A stretch of 64,000 nucleotides of DNA from Lysobacter dokdonensis DS-58. Lineage in GTDB: Bacteria; Pseudomonadota; Gammaproteobacteria; Xanthomonadales; Xanthomonadaceae. Position numbers and translations under genes: made by a program. Under the pieces are notes generated by a model, which made no database searches, was not told where the DNA came from, and saw nothing but the letters and a program-made list of their open reading frames with translations. The stretch covers positions 1 through 64,000 of the forward strand of contig NZ_JRKJ01000009.1 of NCBI RefSeq assembly GCF_000770795.1, given 5' to 3'. Within the stretch, counting starts at the first letter, position 1. Every line of letters begins with the position of its first letter. This document shows positions 24,708 to 33,863 of this stretch, in pieces.

Positions 24708-25524
24708 TTTCACCGACCTCGCGCGCCGTACCTGCGTCGTCATCCCGGCGCTCAACGAGTCGCTGCGCATCCGCGAAGTGGTCGAAGGCGCACTCGCGCA
24801 TTGCCCGAACGTGCTGGTGATCGACGATGGCTCCGACGACGGCACCGGCGACTGCGTGCGCGATCTGCCGATCACGTTGATCCGCCACGACCAACGCCAG
24901 GGCAAGGGCGCATCCCTGCGCGAAGGCTTCGCCGAGGCGATGCGTCGCGGTTTCGACGGCGTGCTCACGATGGACGGCGACGGCCAGCACCATGCCGCCG
25001 ACATCCCGCGCCTGCTCGAGGCCGCGCATGCGTATCCCGGCGCATTGATCATCGGCTCGCGCATCCGCAAGCGCGTGCAACAGCCCAAACATCGCCGCCT
25101 GGCGAACGAGTTCGGCGACTGGGGCATTTCGTGGGGCTGCGGTTATCGCATCTGCGATACGCAGAGCGGCCAGCGTTACTACCCCGCCAACGTGTGCCAA
25201 CTCGGCGACGTGCCGGGCGAAGACTTCGTGTTCGAAGCGCAGATCCTGATGTCGGCCGCACGCGAGCTCGACGTGCGCGTGGTGTCGGTGCCCATCGAAT
25301 CGCGCTACCAGGGGCCCGGCGCCGCCGCGCAGTTCCGCAAGAGCCACTTCCGCCCGTTGCGGGATCTGTGGCGCATCACCTCGCATGTCACGCGTCAGAT
25401 CGTGCGCTACGGCAACGTGGTCGCCGAATACCGGCGCACGCGCGCCAATCCGCCCGTCATCCATGATCCGACAGGCGAATTCGCACCCGCCTCCACATTG
25501 CAGATGCAACAAGGACGCCCATGA
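24700..25524 (+). CDS. Family 2 glycosyltransferase of the aryl polyene cluster
   Basis: The 274-residue GT-A enzyme has 'CVVIPALNESLRI' at the N-terminus, nucleotide-binding 'VIDDGSDDGT' and the metal-binding 'TMDGDGQHHAADI'. It is of the dolichyl-phosphate-mannose-synthase-like type but without C-terminal membrane helices. Such a transferase is a regular member of aryl polyene clusters and is thought to attach a sugar or modify the lipid end of the pigment; donor and acceptor are unknown. It overlaps the gene before by eight bases and the flavoprotein gene after by four. Confidence 0.85.
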   Translation: MADFTDLARRTCVVIPALNESLRIREVVEGALAHCPNVLVIDDGSDDGTGDCVRDLPITLIRHDQRQGKGASLREGFAEAMRRGFDGVLTMDGDGQHHAADIPRLLEAAHAYPGALIIGSRIRKRVQQPKHRRLANEFGDWGISWGCGYRICDTQSGQRYYPANVCQLGDVPGEDFVFEAQILMSAARELDVRVVSVPIESRYQGPGAAAQFRKSHFRPLRDLWRITSHVTRQIVRYGNVVAEYRRTRANPPVIHDPTGEFAPASTLQMQQGRP

Positions 25525-27185
25525 GCGCGCAGGCCGACGTCGTCATCCTCGGAGGTGGCCTCGCCGGCCTGACCCTCGCGATCCAGTTGCGCCAGCGCGA
25601 TCCGTCGATCGCGGTGACGGTCCTCGAGCGGCGCGCGCACCCCGTGCGCGAGGCGGCGTTCAAGGTGGGCGAGTCGTCGGTGGAGATCGGCGCGCACTAC
25701 TTCGCCGACGTGCTGGGCTTCCGCGAGCACCTGGAAACACAGCAGATCCGCAAGTTCGGGTTCCGGTTCTTCTTCAGCGAAGGACAGGAGGACGTCGACC
25801 AGTGCACGGAGATCGGCGTCAGTCAGTTGTTGCCGACGCCGTCCTGGCAGCTCGACCGCGGGCGCTTCGAGAACTTCCTCGGCGAGCAGGCACGCGCGCT
25901 GGGCGTGAAGTTCCTCGACGGCGCCACGGTGCGCACGATCGACCTGTCGAAGGACGATGCACCGCATGGCGTCGGCTTCGACCGCGGCGGGGCATCGCAC
26001 ACGATCTCCGCGCGCTGGGTGGTCGATGCCGCCGGACGCGCCGGCCTCATCAAGCGCAAGCTCGACCTCGCGCAGCCGAACGACCACGACGCCAACGCGG
26101 TGTGGTGGCGCGTCGATGGGTACGTCAAACCGGACGAGTGGTCCGATGATCCGACGTGGACCGGCCGCTGCGATCCGCCCGCGCGCTGGCGTTCGACGAA
26201 CCACATGTGCGGCCCCGGCTACTGGTTCTGGCTGATCCCGCTTGCGTCCAACGCGCATTCGCTGGGCATCGTGTGCGACGCGAAGATGCATCCGCTCGAT
26301 ACGATGAACTCGCACGCCAAGGCGATGGACTGGCTGCGCGAACACCAACCGGGCGTCGCGCGCGCGGTCGACAAGCCGGAACACGCGCTGCAGGACTTCC
26401 TGTTCTTCCGCCATTTCTCCTATGGCTGCAAACAGGTGTTCTCCGGCGACCGCTGGGCGCTGACGGGCGAGGCCGGGTTGTTCCTCGATCCGTTCTATTC
26501 GCCGGGCAGCGATTTCATCGCGATGAGCAACACCTTCATCGTCGACCTGATCGAGAAGGACCGCGCGAACCAACCGGTGGCGCCGTACGCGTCGATCTAC
26601 GAGCAGCTGTATTTCTCGTTCTACGAGAACACGCTCACGCTGTACCAGGACCAGTACCCGTTGTTCGGCGATGCGCAGGTCATGCCGCTCAAGGTGATCT
26701 GGGACTACACCTATTACTGGGCGCTGCTGGCGCCGGTGTTCTTCGCGCAACGCCTGACGTCGATCCCGCTGCTCGGCCGCCTGCGCGATGCGTTCTCGCA
26801 GGGCCGCGAACTGAACCTGTCGATGCAGGCGCTGCTGCGCGAATGGGGCGAGCGCAACACCGGGCCGCTGGTGCCCGATGGCCGCTTCCTCAACCAGTGG
26901 GGCATCGAGTGGTTCCATGAAATGAACCGCGCTCTCAACGATCCGCTGGACGATGCGCAGTTCGAAGCGCGGCTGCGCGCGAACGTCGTGCGCATGCGCT
27001 GGCTGGCGGCCGAAATGCTGGCCGAAGCGCGGCGCACGCACGCGGACATCGACGACCACGGGCTCGATGCGCAGCTCGCACCGTTCCGCGGCGACGCGCC
27101 CGCGATGCCCTGCCTCGACGCGGCGTGGTATGCGCGCGATGTGCAATCGCCCGACCTGCAACCTGCCGAGGCCCTCGCGCCGTGA
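25521..27185 (+). CDS. Flavin-dependent halogenase-like oxidoreductase of the aryl polyene cluster (first copy)
   Basis: The 554-residue FAD enzyme has the dinucleotide-binding 'VVILGGGLAGLTLA' at its N-terminus and the second FAD motif 'ALTGEAGLFLDPF' near residue 320. Two signatures of tryptophan-halogenase-type enzymes are visible. WxWxIP is at residues 235-240 (W-F-W-L-I-P), and a Lys at residue 78 ('IRKFGF') sits where these halogenases have their catalytic lysine. Xanthomonadins are brominated aryl polyenes, so bromination of the aryl head is a reasonable role. Desaturation or hydroxylation of the chain is the alternative. The gene overlaps both neighbours by four bases. Confidence 0.8.
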   Translation: MSAQADVVILGGGLAGLTLAIQLRQRDPSIAVTVLERRAHPVREAAFKVGESSVEIGAHYFADVLGFREHLETQQIRKFGFRFFFSEGQEDVDQCTEIGVSQLLPTPSWQLDRGRFENFLGEQARALGVKFLDGATVRTIDLSKDDAPHGVGFDRGGASHTISARWVVDAAGRAGLIKRKLDLAQPNDHDANAVWWRVDGYVKPDEWSDDPTWTGRCDPPARWRSTNHMCGPGYWFWLIPLASNAHSLGIVCDAKMHPLDTMNSHAKAMDWLREHQPGVARAVDKPEHALQDFLFFRHFSYGCKQVFSGDRWALTGEAGLFLDPFYSPGSDFIAMSNTFIVDLIEKDRANQPVAPYASIYEQLYFSFYENTLTLYQDQYPLFGDAQVMPLKVIWDYTYYWALLAPVFFAQRLTSIPLLGRLRDAFSQGRELNLSMQALLREWGERNTGPLVPDGRFLNQWGIEWFHEMNRALNDPLDDAQFEARLRANVVRMRWLAAEMLAEARRTHADIDDHGLDAQLAPFRGDAPAMPCLDAAWYARDVQSPDLQPAEALAP

Positions 27186-28429
27186 GTCATTCGATCCTGA
27201 TGTTGCAGTTGGTGGTCATCCTGGCCGCCGCGCGCGGGTGCGGGCTGCTGTTGAAGTATTTCGGGCAACCGGCGGTGATCGGCGAAATGGCGGCGGGGTT
27301 GCTGCTCGGGCCCGTGGTGTTCGGCGCGATCGCGCCTGAAATCCATGCGCAGTTGTTCGCGAAGGAGTCGCTCGGCGGGCTGAGCGCGTTGTCGACGGTG
27401 GGCCTGGTGCTCTTCATGTTCATCGTCGGCGTCGAACTGCGCGCGCCCGACGGCGTGCGCGCACAGGTGAAGGCCGCCGGCTGGGTGGGCGTGCTCGGCG
27501 TGTTGCTGCCGATGGCCGCCGGATTCGCCGTCGCGCCGGTGCTGCATCCGCTCGCGCCCGCGGGCGTGGGCTTCTGGCCGTTCGGATTGTTCATGGCGGC
27601 GGCGTTGTCGATCACCGCGTTCCCGGTGATGGCGCGCATCCTCAAGGATCGCGGCCTGACGCAGACGCGCATCGGCCGGCTTGCGTTGAGCTCGGCGGCG
27701 ATCGCGGACGTGTTCGCGTGGGTGATGCTCGCGCTGGTCGTCGCCCTGGCCGGCGTGGGCGACGGTACGTCGGGGTTGGTGCGCACGACCATCGGCATGC
27801 TGTTGCTGCTCGCGCTGGTGTTCGGCGTGCTGCGTCCGTTGTACGCGTGGTTGCTGCGTCGCTTCGCGCCGACGGGCGAACCGTCGCAGATGTTGCTCGC
27901 CGCGTTGCTGCTGGGTGCGCTCGGGTGCGCCGGGCTCACGGAATGGCTGGGCCTGCACGCGGTGTTCGGCGCGTTCCTGTTCGGTGCCTGCCTTCCGCGC
28001 GACGACCGCCTGCTGCGATGCCTCGTCGAGCGGCTGGAATACATCGCCATCGTGTTGCTGATGCCGATCTTCTTCGCGCTGGCGGGGTTGAACACGACGG
28101 CCGACGCGTTCGTCGGCACCGGCCTGGGCGCGTTGCTGCTGGTGTTGCTCGCGGCGATCGTGGGCAAGGTCGCCGGCGGGGCGGCCGGTGCGCGCGTGGC
28201 GGGTTATGGCTGGCGGGAGAGTTTCGCCACCGGCGCGCTGATGAACGCACGTGGCTTGATGGAACTGATCGTGATGAAGGTCGGCCTGGATGCGGGCCTG
28301 ATCGGGCCGTCGCTGTTCACCATGCTGCTGGTGATGGCGCTGGTCACCACGGTGATGACCAGCCCGTTGCTGACGTGGTTCGGCGGACGCTCGCCGGATC
28401 TCGCGGACCCGGCGTCGTCGCGGGCGTAG
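27182..28429 (+). CDS. Cation/proton antiporter (CPA2, KefB/C-like membrane domain)
   Basis: The 415-residue membrane protein has about twelve transmembrane helices and starts with GTG overlapping the flavoprotein stop. The Na+/H+ exchanger fold is recognisable from 'FGQPAVIGEMAAGLLLGP', the 'AALSITAFPVMARIL' segment of helix 5, and the late 'GALMNARGLMELI' helix. No C-terminal RCK or TrkA_N domain is present, so it is not a glutathione-gated Kef channel. It exchanges a cation for protons across the inner membrane. It is the last gene of the plus-strand pigment operon and ends one base from the convergent ketoreductase gene. Its role in pigment synthesis is unclear. Confidence 0.88.
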   Translation: MSHSILMLQLVVILAAARGCGLLLKYFGQPAVIGEMAAGLLLGPVVFGAIAPEIHAQLFAKESLGGLSALSTVGLVLFMFIVGVELRAPDGVRAQVKAAGWVGVLGVLLPMAAGFAVAPVLHPLAPAGVGFWPFGLFMAAALSITAFPVMARILKDRGLTQTRIGRLALSSAAIADVFAWVMLALVVALAGVGDGTSGLVRTTIGMLLLLALVFGVLRPLYAWLLRRFAPTGEPSQMLLAALLLGALGCAGLTEWLGLHAVFGAFLFGACLPRDDRLLRCLVERLEYIAIVLLMPIFFALAGLNTTADAFVGTGLGALLLVLLAAIVGKVAGGAAGARVAGYGWRESFATGALMNARGLMELIVMKVGLDAGLIGPSLFTMLLVMALVTTVMTSPLLTWFGGRSPDLADPASSRA

Positions 28430-28430
28430 C

Positions 28431-29156
28431 TCAGGTCATTCCACCGTCGACGCCGATCACCTGGCCGTTGACGTAGCTGGCGCCCTCCGAGCACAGGAAG
28501 CGCACGACCGAGGCGACTTCGTCGGGCGTCGCCGCACGCCCGGCGGGCACCATCTGCTTCACCATTTCGGGCGGGAAGCTCGCATCGGCCATCGCGCCCT
28601 GCACGACGCCCGGCGCGACGACATTCACCGTGATGCCGCGGCTGCCCATTTCGCGCGCGAGCGACTTGCTCGCGCCGTGCAACGCGGCCTTCGCGGCGGC
28701 GTAGTTCGCCTGGCCGCGGTTGCCGAGTACCGCCGCGACCGACGACACGCTGACGATGCGGCCCCAGCGCGTGCGCGCCATCGGCAGCAGCAGCGGTTGG
28801 GTGACATGGAAGAAGCCGTGCAGCGACACATCGATCACGCGCTTCCATTGCTCGGCCGACATGCCGGCCAGCGGCGCGTCGTCGTGGATGCCGGCGTTGT
28901 TCACGATGACCTGGATCGGGCCGTCGGCGAGCAATGCTTCGATGGCGGCGCGCGTAGCGTCCGCGTCGGCGACGTCGAAGGCGACCGCCTGCGCGCTGCC
29001 GCCGCTGCCGCGGATCTCGTCGACGATGCCTTCGGCCCGCGCGAGGTTCGCATTCGCATGCACGATCACGTGCAGCCCGTCCGCCGCGAGCTGGCGGCAG
29101 ATCGCACCGCCGATATCGCCGCTGCCGCCGGTCACGAGTGCGCGATGCTGGGTCAT
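28431..29156 (-). CDS. 3-oxoacyl-ACP reductase of the aryl polyene cluster
   Basis: This 241-residue short-chain dehydrogenase reduces the beta-keto group on the growing ACP-bound chain with NADPH. The cofactor motif 'ALVTGGSGDIGGAI' lies at the N-terminus, 'VNNAGIHDD' follows, and the catalytic Ser-Tyr-Lys set is visible with 'YAAAKAALHGASK'. The C-terminal 'YVNGQVIGVDGGMT' is the usual FabG end. An upstream in-frame extension to 29318 is arginine-rich and unlikely; ATG 29156 overlaps the preceding dehydratase stop by four bases. It is the last gene of the long minus-strand pigment operon. Confidence 0.9.
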   Translation of the reverse strand: MTQHRALVTGGSGDIGGAICRQLAADGLHVIVHANANLARAEGIVDEIRGSGGSAQAVAFDVADADATRAAIEALLADGPIQVIVNNAGIHDDAPLAGMSAEQWKRVIDVSLHGFFHVTQPLLLPMARTRWGRIVSVSSVAAVLGNRGQANYAAAKAALHGASKSLAREMGSRGITVNVVAPGVVQGAMADASFPPEMVKQMVPAGRAATPDEVASVVRFLCSEGASYVNGQVIGVDGGMT

Positions 29157-29596
29157 TCGTCGGTTCCCGGAAGTCGGAGCATCACGGCGGCGCGGCCTTC
29201 GGCCAGCACGACGCCCTGGTGGCGGAGGGTGAAACGATACTGCTGCGCGCCCTCGCCCGCGACCAGGGACTCCGCCACGCATTCGAGCGGTCCGTCGAGA
29301 TCGTCGATGCGCGTGCAATGCAATTCGACGCCGCGCAGCGCGACCAGCATGCCGGGGGCCGCAGTCGCCGCGCGTTCGCGGGCGAGCAAACCGCCGTGCA
29401 CGGCCATCGCCTGCGCGCCGTATTCGCTCAGATGCAGCGCGCGCAGCATTCCATGGCTGCGCAGGGGATGGTGCGGATCACGATGGCCATCGGTGCGCAG
29501 CACGATGGTCTGCGTATCCCAGGCGACGACGGTGTCCCACAGGCACATCGCGCCGGCGTGCGGCACGAGGGATTCGATGGTCGCGCGGTCGATCAT
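29153..29596 (-). CDS. Hot-dog fold dehydratase of the aryl polyene cluster (first)
   Basis: The 147-residue single hot-dog protein has the N-terminal 'VPHAGAMCLWDTV' motif characteristic of ApeP-like 3-hydroxyacyl-ACP dehydratases. It also has 'HPLRSHGMLRALHLSEYGAQAMAVHG' where the catalytic helix lies. It would dehydrate 3-hydroxyacyl-ACP to the trans-2-enoyl product, and no enoyl reductase is needed for a polyene. A thioesterase role is possible for this fold. It overlaps the MMPL exporter gene by four bases upstream and the ketoreductase by four downstream. Confidence 0.82.
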   Translation of the reverse strand: MIDRATIESLVPHAGAMCLWDTVVAWDTQTIVLRTDGHRDPHHPLRSHGMLRALHLSEYGAQAMAVHGGLLARERAATAAPGMLVALRGVELHCTRIDDLDGPLECVAESLVAGEGAQQYRFTLRHQGVVLAEGRAAVMLRLPGTDE

Positions 29597-31929
29597 GCGG
29601 TCTCCCGGTGCGGATGTCGCGCGATCAACAGACCGAGCACGAAGTTCGACACCACGCCGAGCGTGACGGTGACGCCGATCGCGCGCAGCACGGGGATCGA
29701 CGACAGGCCGAGCAAGGCGAACACGAGCAACGTCATCGCACTGCACACCAGCAGCGCATGCAGCGTGCGCAGTTGCTCTTCGCGATCATCGCCCGCGTGT
29801 TCGAAGAACAACGCGTAGTCCAGGCCCAGGCCCGCGGCGAGGATCAGTGCGACGAGATGGAACAGCGTGAGTTCGACACCAGCGATCCTGAGCGCCGCGA
29901 GGATCACCAGCGTCGTCACCGCCATCGGCGCGAGCACGCGCCATGCACGCTGCGTGGAGCCCAGCGCGATGCGCACCGCGACGATCAACAGCACGGCGGC
30001 GAGGCCGAGCGCCCACAGCACGCGTTCGCGATAGGCGACGACGAGCGACTCCGACGCGGCCTTGAGGTCGACGAGGCGTGCGCCTTCGCGTTGCACGAGC
30101 GCGGCGACCTTGTCCGGCGCGGACAGGCCGACGAGCGACACGAGCGCGGTCGCGTGGCCGTCGCGTTGCGACAGCAATCCATCGACGCGCACCTGCAGCG
30201 GCGTGCCGGCGAGATCCGCGGGGACGAGCGGCTGCGCACGGCGCGCGGTGTCGACATCCTGCAGGAAGGGTTCGAAGACATCGCTGCGGAACGGCGAGGC
30301 CGCGACGGCCACGTCGAGCGACGCGCGAAGCGCCTGCGGCGTCGGCAACCTTGCCTGGCGCGCGCGTTGCGTGTGCATGCTCGGCAGGTATTGCGGCGCG
30401 CTTTCGAATTCCGCGAGCCAGCCTTGCGTGCGCGCCTGTTCGAGCGCCACGCCGAGGCGTTCGGTGCGTTGCAACGCGTCCTCGACATCGCGCCCCTGCA
30501 CCGCGATGACGTAACGCACGTCCGGCGCGCCGAGTTCGTCGCGCACCTGCGCATCGCGCGCGAGCGCGGCGGGGTCGACGGGTGTCAGGCGCGAGAGATC
30601 GTTCTGCCAGAACGGGCCGGGTGCGAAGAGCGCGATGGCCGCCGCGACGAGTGCGAGTACGCCGATGGCGATGCGCGGTTGCGGGAGGCGCGCGACCCAC
30701 GTGCGCAGGCGTTCGAGGAACGCCGATTGCGCGGGATCGCGCAGGTCGGGATCGACCAGCGCCGGCAGCAGGAACCGTGTCGCGAGCGCGGCGGCGCCCA
30801 ATCCGACGATGGTGAAGACCGCCAGTTGCTCCAGGCCGTCGACGCCCGACACGAAGAACGTCGCGTAAGCGATGCATGTCGACACGACGCCGGTCGCGAG
30901 CGTCGGCCACAGCGCGCGCACGCTCGCGTACGGCTGCACGCCGGCACGCTGGTGGCTGAAGAAATGGATCGGGTAATCCTGTGCGACGCCGATCAACGTG
31001 AAGCCGAAGGCGACGGTGATGCCGTGCACGCCGTCGAACAGCAGCGCCACCGCGCCAAGGCCCGCCAGGCCCGCGCTCGCGAGCGGCAATGCGCCCAGCA
31101 ACGGAATCTTGCAGTTGCGGTACGCGACGAACAGCAGCACGAGCAGGCCGATCGTATCGACCATGCCGATCCAGCTCGCTTCGCGCTCCGTGCGTCCGCC
31201 GATCTCGACGGAGAACGCGCCGGGGCCGGTCATCGACAGCGCACCGGGCTTCGCACCCTTCGCCCTCGCGTACGCAGATGCGATGGCGGCGACGGCGTCG
31301 CGCTGGCCCGTCGGATCGAACCCCGCCGCGCGTGTCTGGATCGCGAGCAGCGCGCGCTTGCCCGCACGGTCGAACCACGCGCCCTCGATGCGTTGCGGCG
31401 CGGTCGCCGGCTCCCACGATTCGGCGAGGACGAGCGTTTCGAGCGTGGGATCGCGGGGCACGAGTGGTTCGACGAGCGCGGCCGCGGGCGACCCGAGGTC
31501 GGCGACGCGCGCCTGCACTTGCTCGGTCAGATACGCCGCATCGAAGCGTTGCGTGTCGAGCGTGGGCGAGAGCAGGTAACGATACGGACGCAGGCGTTCG
31601 GGGAATGCCTCAAGGCCGCCCTCACCGTTGGCGACCAGCGTGAAGCGCGCGTCGCGCGACAACGCCGCGCGCAACGCATGCGATTGCGCGGCGAGCGTTC
31701 CGGGTGGCGCGCCCTCCAACGTGACGAGCAACAGGCGCGAGCCCGGCCCTTCGCCGAGTTCGTCGATCAGCAGCTTCTGCTCGGGCGTGCGCGCGCTCGG
31801 CATGAAGCGGCGCAGGTCGCCGCTCAGTTCGAGGTGTCGCGCGATGGCCCACCCTGCGACGAGCAGGATCGCGAGCCACAGTGCGGCGAGCGCGATGCGC
31901 GCGCCCGGCCGCAAGGGCGTTGCCCTCAT
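29593..31929 (-). CDS. MMPL-type RND exporter of the aryl polyene cluster
   Basis: The 778-residue membrane protein has the duplicated MMPL layout. Each half has one helix, then a large periplasmic loop, then five helices. The first loop spans about residues 40-240 and the second about 420-590. 'AFGFTLIGVAQDYPIHFF' and 'ILAAGLGLDYALFFEHAG' are the paired central helices with their acidic residues for proton coupling. Exporters of this type in aryl polyene clusters are thought to pass the finished lipid from the inner membrane to a LolA-like carrier, encoded here by the overlapping upstream gene. Start ATG 31929 follows from the four-base overlap. Confidence 0.88.
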   Translation of the reverse strand: MRATPLRPGARIALAALWLAILLVAGWAIARHLELSGDLRRFMPSARTPEQKLLIDELGEGPGSRLLLVTLEGAPPGTLAAQSHALRAALSRDARFTLVANGEGGLEAFPERLRPYRYLLSPTLDTQRFDAAYLTEQVQARVADLGSPAAALVEPLVPRDPTLETLVLAESWEPATAPQRIEGAWFDRAGKRALLAIQTRAAGFDPTGQRDAVAAIASAYARAKGAKPGALSMTGPGAFSVEIGGRTEREASWIGMVDTIGLLVLLFVAYRNCKIPLLGALPLASAGLAGLGAVALLFDGVHGITVAFGFTLIGVAQDYPIHFFSHQRAGVQPYASVRALWPTLATGVVSTCIAYATFFVSGVDGLEQLAVFTIVGLGAAALATRFLLPALVDPDLRDPAQSAFLERLRTWVARLPQPRIAIGVLALVAAAIALFAPGPFWQNDLSRLTPVDPAALARDAQVRDELGAPDVRYVIAVQGRDVEDALQRTERLGVALEQARTQGWLAEFESAPQYLPSMHTQRARQARLPTPQALRASLDVAVAASPFRSDVFEPFLQDVDTARRAQPLVPADLAGTPLQVRVDGLLSQRDGHATALVSLVGLSAPDKVAALVQREGARLVDLKAASESLVVAYRERVLWALGLAAVLLIVAVRIALGSTQRAWRVLAPMAVTTLVILAALRIAGVELTLFHLVALILAAGLGLDYALFFEHAGDDREEQLRTLHALLVCSAMTLLVFALLGLSSIPVLRAIGVTVTLGVVSNFVLGLLIARHPHRETA

Positions 31930-32573
31930 TGCGCGGTGCACAGCGCGGCGAGCGCCGCGGCGTCGGTCGCGCCGTGCGCGCTGCGCGCCGCGCTGGCGAG
32001 CAGCGTGCGCTGGAGATCGCCCTTCACCGGGCGCGTTTCGATGCAGCGCAGCTCGGCGCCGCGGCCGCGCAGCACGATGCCGCGCACCTTGCCGGCGAGC
32101 GCGCGCTCGCGCGGCGTGAGCGTCATCGCCCACGACTGGCGGGTGCCGGCCGCCTCGATCGTGTAGTAACGCTCCAACTGCGTGCGATCACCGGCCAGCA
32201 TCGCGCCGAAGCTCGCCTGCAGGCCCTGCAGTTCGGGCGCACGCGACAACGAGAACGTCCGCGCCTTGCCGTTGCGTTCGATCGTCGCCTCGCCGTTGCG
32301 GATCGTCGTCGTTTCCGCGTATGGCGCGCGCACCGCGCGCACCAGCGTGTCGTTGGTCGGCCGGCGGTACTGGCCTTCGATGCGCAGCGGCGTCTTCAAC
32401 AACGCCGAGCCGCGCAATTCGACGAAATCGGTTTGCGTCGGCGCGGGGCGTGCGAGTTTGGACAGGATCCAGCCGGCGTCGACGGACGCCGCCGGTTCAG
32501 GCGGCGCGGCCGATACGCCCGTCGCCGACGCCATCGCGAGTGGGAGCAGCAGCACCGTCTTCAGGATGCGCAT
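31926..32573 (-). CDS. LolA-like periplasmic lipid carrier of the aryl polyene cluster
   Basis: The 215-residue protein has a signal peptide ('LLLPLAMASATGVSA'). A LolA-like half-barrel follows, seen as strand-rich segments 'FVELRGSALLKTPLRIEGQYRR' and 'GKVRGIVLRGRGAEL'. It contains three Cys, one late in the mature part near 'ELRC'. Together with the MMPL pump it would ferry the pigment lipid across the periplasm. An alternative start 15 bases upstream (MTSRNR) is possible. Unusually, its 5' end overlaps the upstream acyltransferase gene by 77 bp in another frame. Confidence 0.8.
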   Translation of the reverse strand: MRILKTVLLLPLAMASATGVSAAPPEPAASVDAGWILSKLARPAPTQTDFVELRGSALLKTPLRIEGQYRRPTNDTLVRAVRAPYAETTTIRNGEATIERNGKARTFSLSRAPELQGLQASFGAMLAGDRTQLERYYTIEAAGTRQSWAMTLTPRERALAGKVRGIVLRGRGAELRCIETRPVKGDLQRTLLASAARSAHGATDAAALAALCTAQ

Positions 32574-33504
32574 GCGATTGCGGCTTGTCATCGACGGGCG
32601 CTCCGGTGGGCACGTGCCAGAAATCGTAGAAATTGAACCAGTTGTACGGCGCGCGGCGGGCGTGGTGCTCGAGGCGCTGGGCATAACGGGCGGCCATCGC
32701 GGCCAACTCGCGGCTGCGATCCTTGCGCGCCACCCTGATAGGCCCGCTGAACGGCTCGAACACCAGGTCGTAGCGGTTGCCGCCGCGGTACAGGCCGAAG
32801 GCGAGCACCACCGGTGCGTGCAGCACCGCGGCGATCTGCCATGGCGCGCCCGGCAGGCGCGCGGGCGCGCCGAGGAATTCGACGGGGTATCCGGCATCGC
32901 CCGGCTGCGTGCGGTCGACGAGCATCGCGACGATCGCGCCTTCGGCGATCGCGTCCTGGATCGCGAGCACGATGGACGGGCCATCCTGGCCGGCGTCGAT
33001 CACGGTCGCGGCGATGGTCGGATTGAGCGCATCGAGCAACTGCGTCATCGCGGCGTTGTGGCCCTTGTCGAGCACCACGCGCACGGGAATGTCGGGGCGT
33101 TCGCGCGCCAGCACGCGCAGCACCTCGAAGCTGCCCAGGTGCGAGCCGAACAGCAGCACGCCGCCATGCATGTCGACTTCGGCGTGCAGGCGTTCGAGGC
33201 CTTCGACGCGCACGTCGAAACGCCGCAGGTCTTCGCCGAGCAGGAACACGCGGTCGAGGATGGTCGCGGCAAAGCAATGGATGTGGCGCGCGACGCCGAG
33301 CAGCGTCGCGGGGCGGCGCAGCACGCGCGTGAGATACGTGCGCGAGGCCTTGCGTTCGGGCCCGCGCAGCGCGAGGAAGTACAGGACGATCGGATACAGG
33401 CACAGGCGCGCGAGCGTGCGTCCGCCGCGCCGCGCGATCGCGCGGATCAGCCAGATCGCGAACCGGCCACCGCCTTCGGGGCGCTGCTTCCAGTGCATGT
33501 TCAT
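32497..33504 (-). CDS. LpxL-like lysophospholipid acyltransferase of the aryl polyene cluster
   Basis: The 335-residue protein has an amphipathic N-terminal membrane segment ('LARLCLYPIVLYFLALRG') and the HxxxxE catalytic motif of the LpxL/HtrB lauroyl acyltransferase family in 'LFGSHLGSFEVL'. 'RAPYNWFNFYDFW' is a conserved late block. It probably transfers the aryl polyene carboxylate from ACP to a glycerol- or sugar-lipid, or adds the second acyl chain. The last 25 or so residues are proline- and charge-rich and are encoded in the overlap with the LolA-like gene. The gene overlaps the upstream dehydratase by four bases. Confidence 0.85.
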   Translation of the reverse strand: MNMHWKQRPEGGGRFAIWLIRAIARRGGRTLARLCLYPIVLYFLALRGPERKASRTYLTRVLRRPATLLGVARHIHCFAATILDRVFLLGEDLRRFDVRVEGLERLHAEVDMHGGVLLFGSHLGSFEVLRVLARERPDIPVRVVLDKGHNAAMTQLLDALNPTIAATVIDAGQDGPSIVLAIQDAIAEGAIVAMLVDRTQPGDAGYPVEFLGAPARLPGAPWQIAAVLHAPVVLAFGLYRGGNRYDLVFEPFSGPIRVARKDRSRELAAMAARYAQRLEHHARRAPYNWFNFYDFWHVPTGAPVDDKPQSHAHPEDGAAAPTRDGVGDGRIGRAA

Positions 33505-33779
33505 GCGCGCACCACTTCGCCGCTGGCGATGGTCTGCGCATCGCGCACCACGCGGAAACGCCAGCGACCCTCGCCGGCCTCCAGCAGGACTTGCGCGTGC
33601 TGGCCGGGCAGCAACGGCTGCACGAACTTCACCTGCGGCAATCGCACCGCGCCCAGCGGGCCGTGCGCCGCTTCGATCGCATCGAACACGCGATCGAGGA
33701 CGACGACGCCGGGCACGACGGGATGGCCGGGGAAATGCCCCGGCAAACTGGGATGATCGGATGGAACGACAAACTGCAT
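33501..33779 (-). CDS. Hot-dog fold dehydratase of the aryl polyene cluster (second, FabZ-like)
   Basis: This 92-residue single-domain protein is shorter than FabZ (about 145). It has the 'LPGHFPGHPVVPGVVVLDRV' motif with the catalytic His, and the Gly-x-Val-Leu-x-Asp helix start. It should act as a 3-hydroxyacyl-ACP dehydratase or as a non-catalytic partner of the other hot-dog protein, since aryl polyene dehydratases commonly work as heterodimers. ATG 33779 is the first good start; extending upstream gives an arginine/glutamine-rich tail. It lies 84 bp after the COG4648-type membrane gene. Confidence 0.82.
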   Translation of the reverse strand: MQFVVPSDHPSLPGHFPGHPVVPGVVVLDRVFDAIEAAHGPLGAVRLPQVKFVQPLLPGQHAQVLLEAGEGRWRFRVVRDAQTIASGEVVRA

Positions 33780-33863
33780 GGCGAATTCTTCAACGCATCC
33801 GCGGCGCCGTTGCGCGCCGGGATTATGCAACGCGGCCCCCTGCCGCGGCGGTCCCCGACCGGT

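Noticed and set aside
29608-32166. A long plus-strand open frame opposite the MMPL exporter gene
   Set aside because: The composition is Arg/Glu/Gln-rich without any motif, and it exactly mirrors the exporter gene, which has strong family evidence and coupled neighbours.
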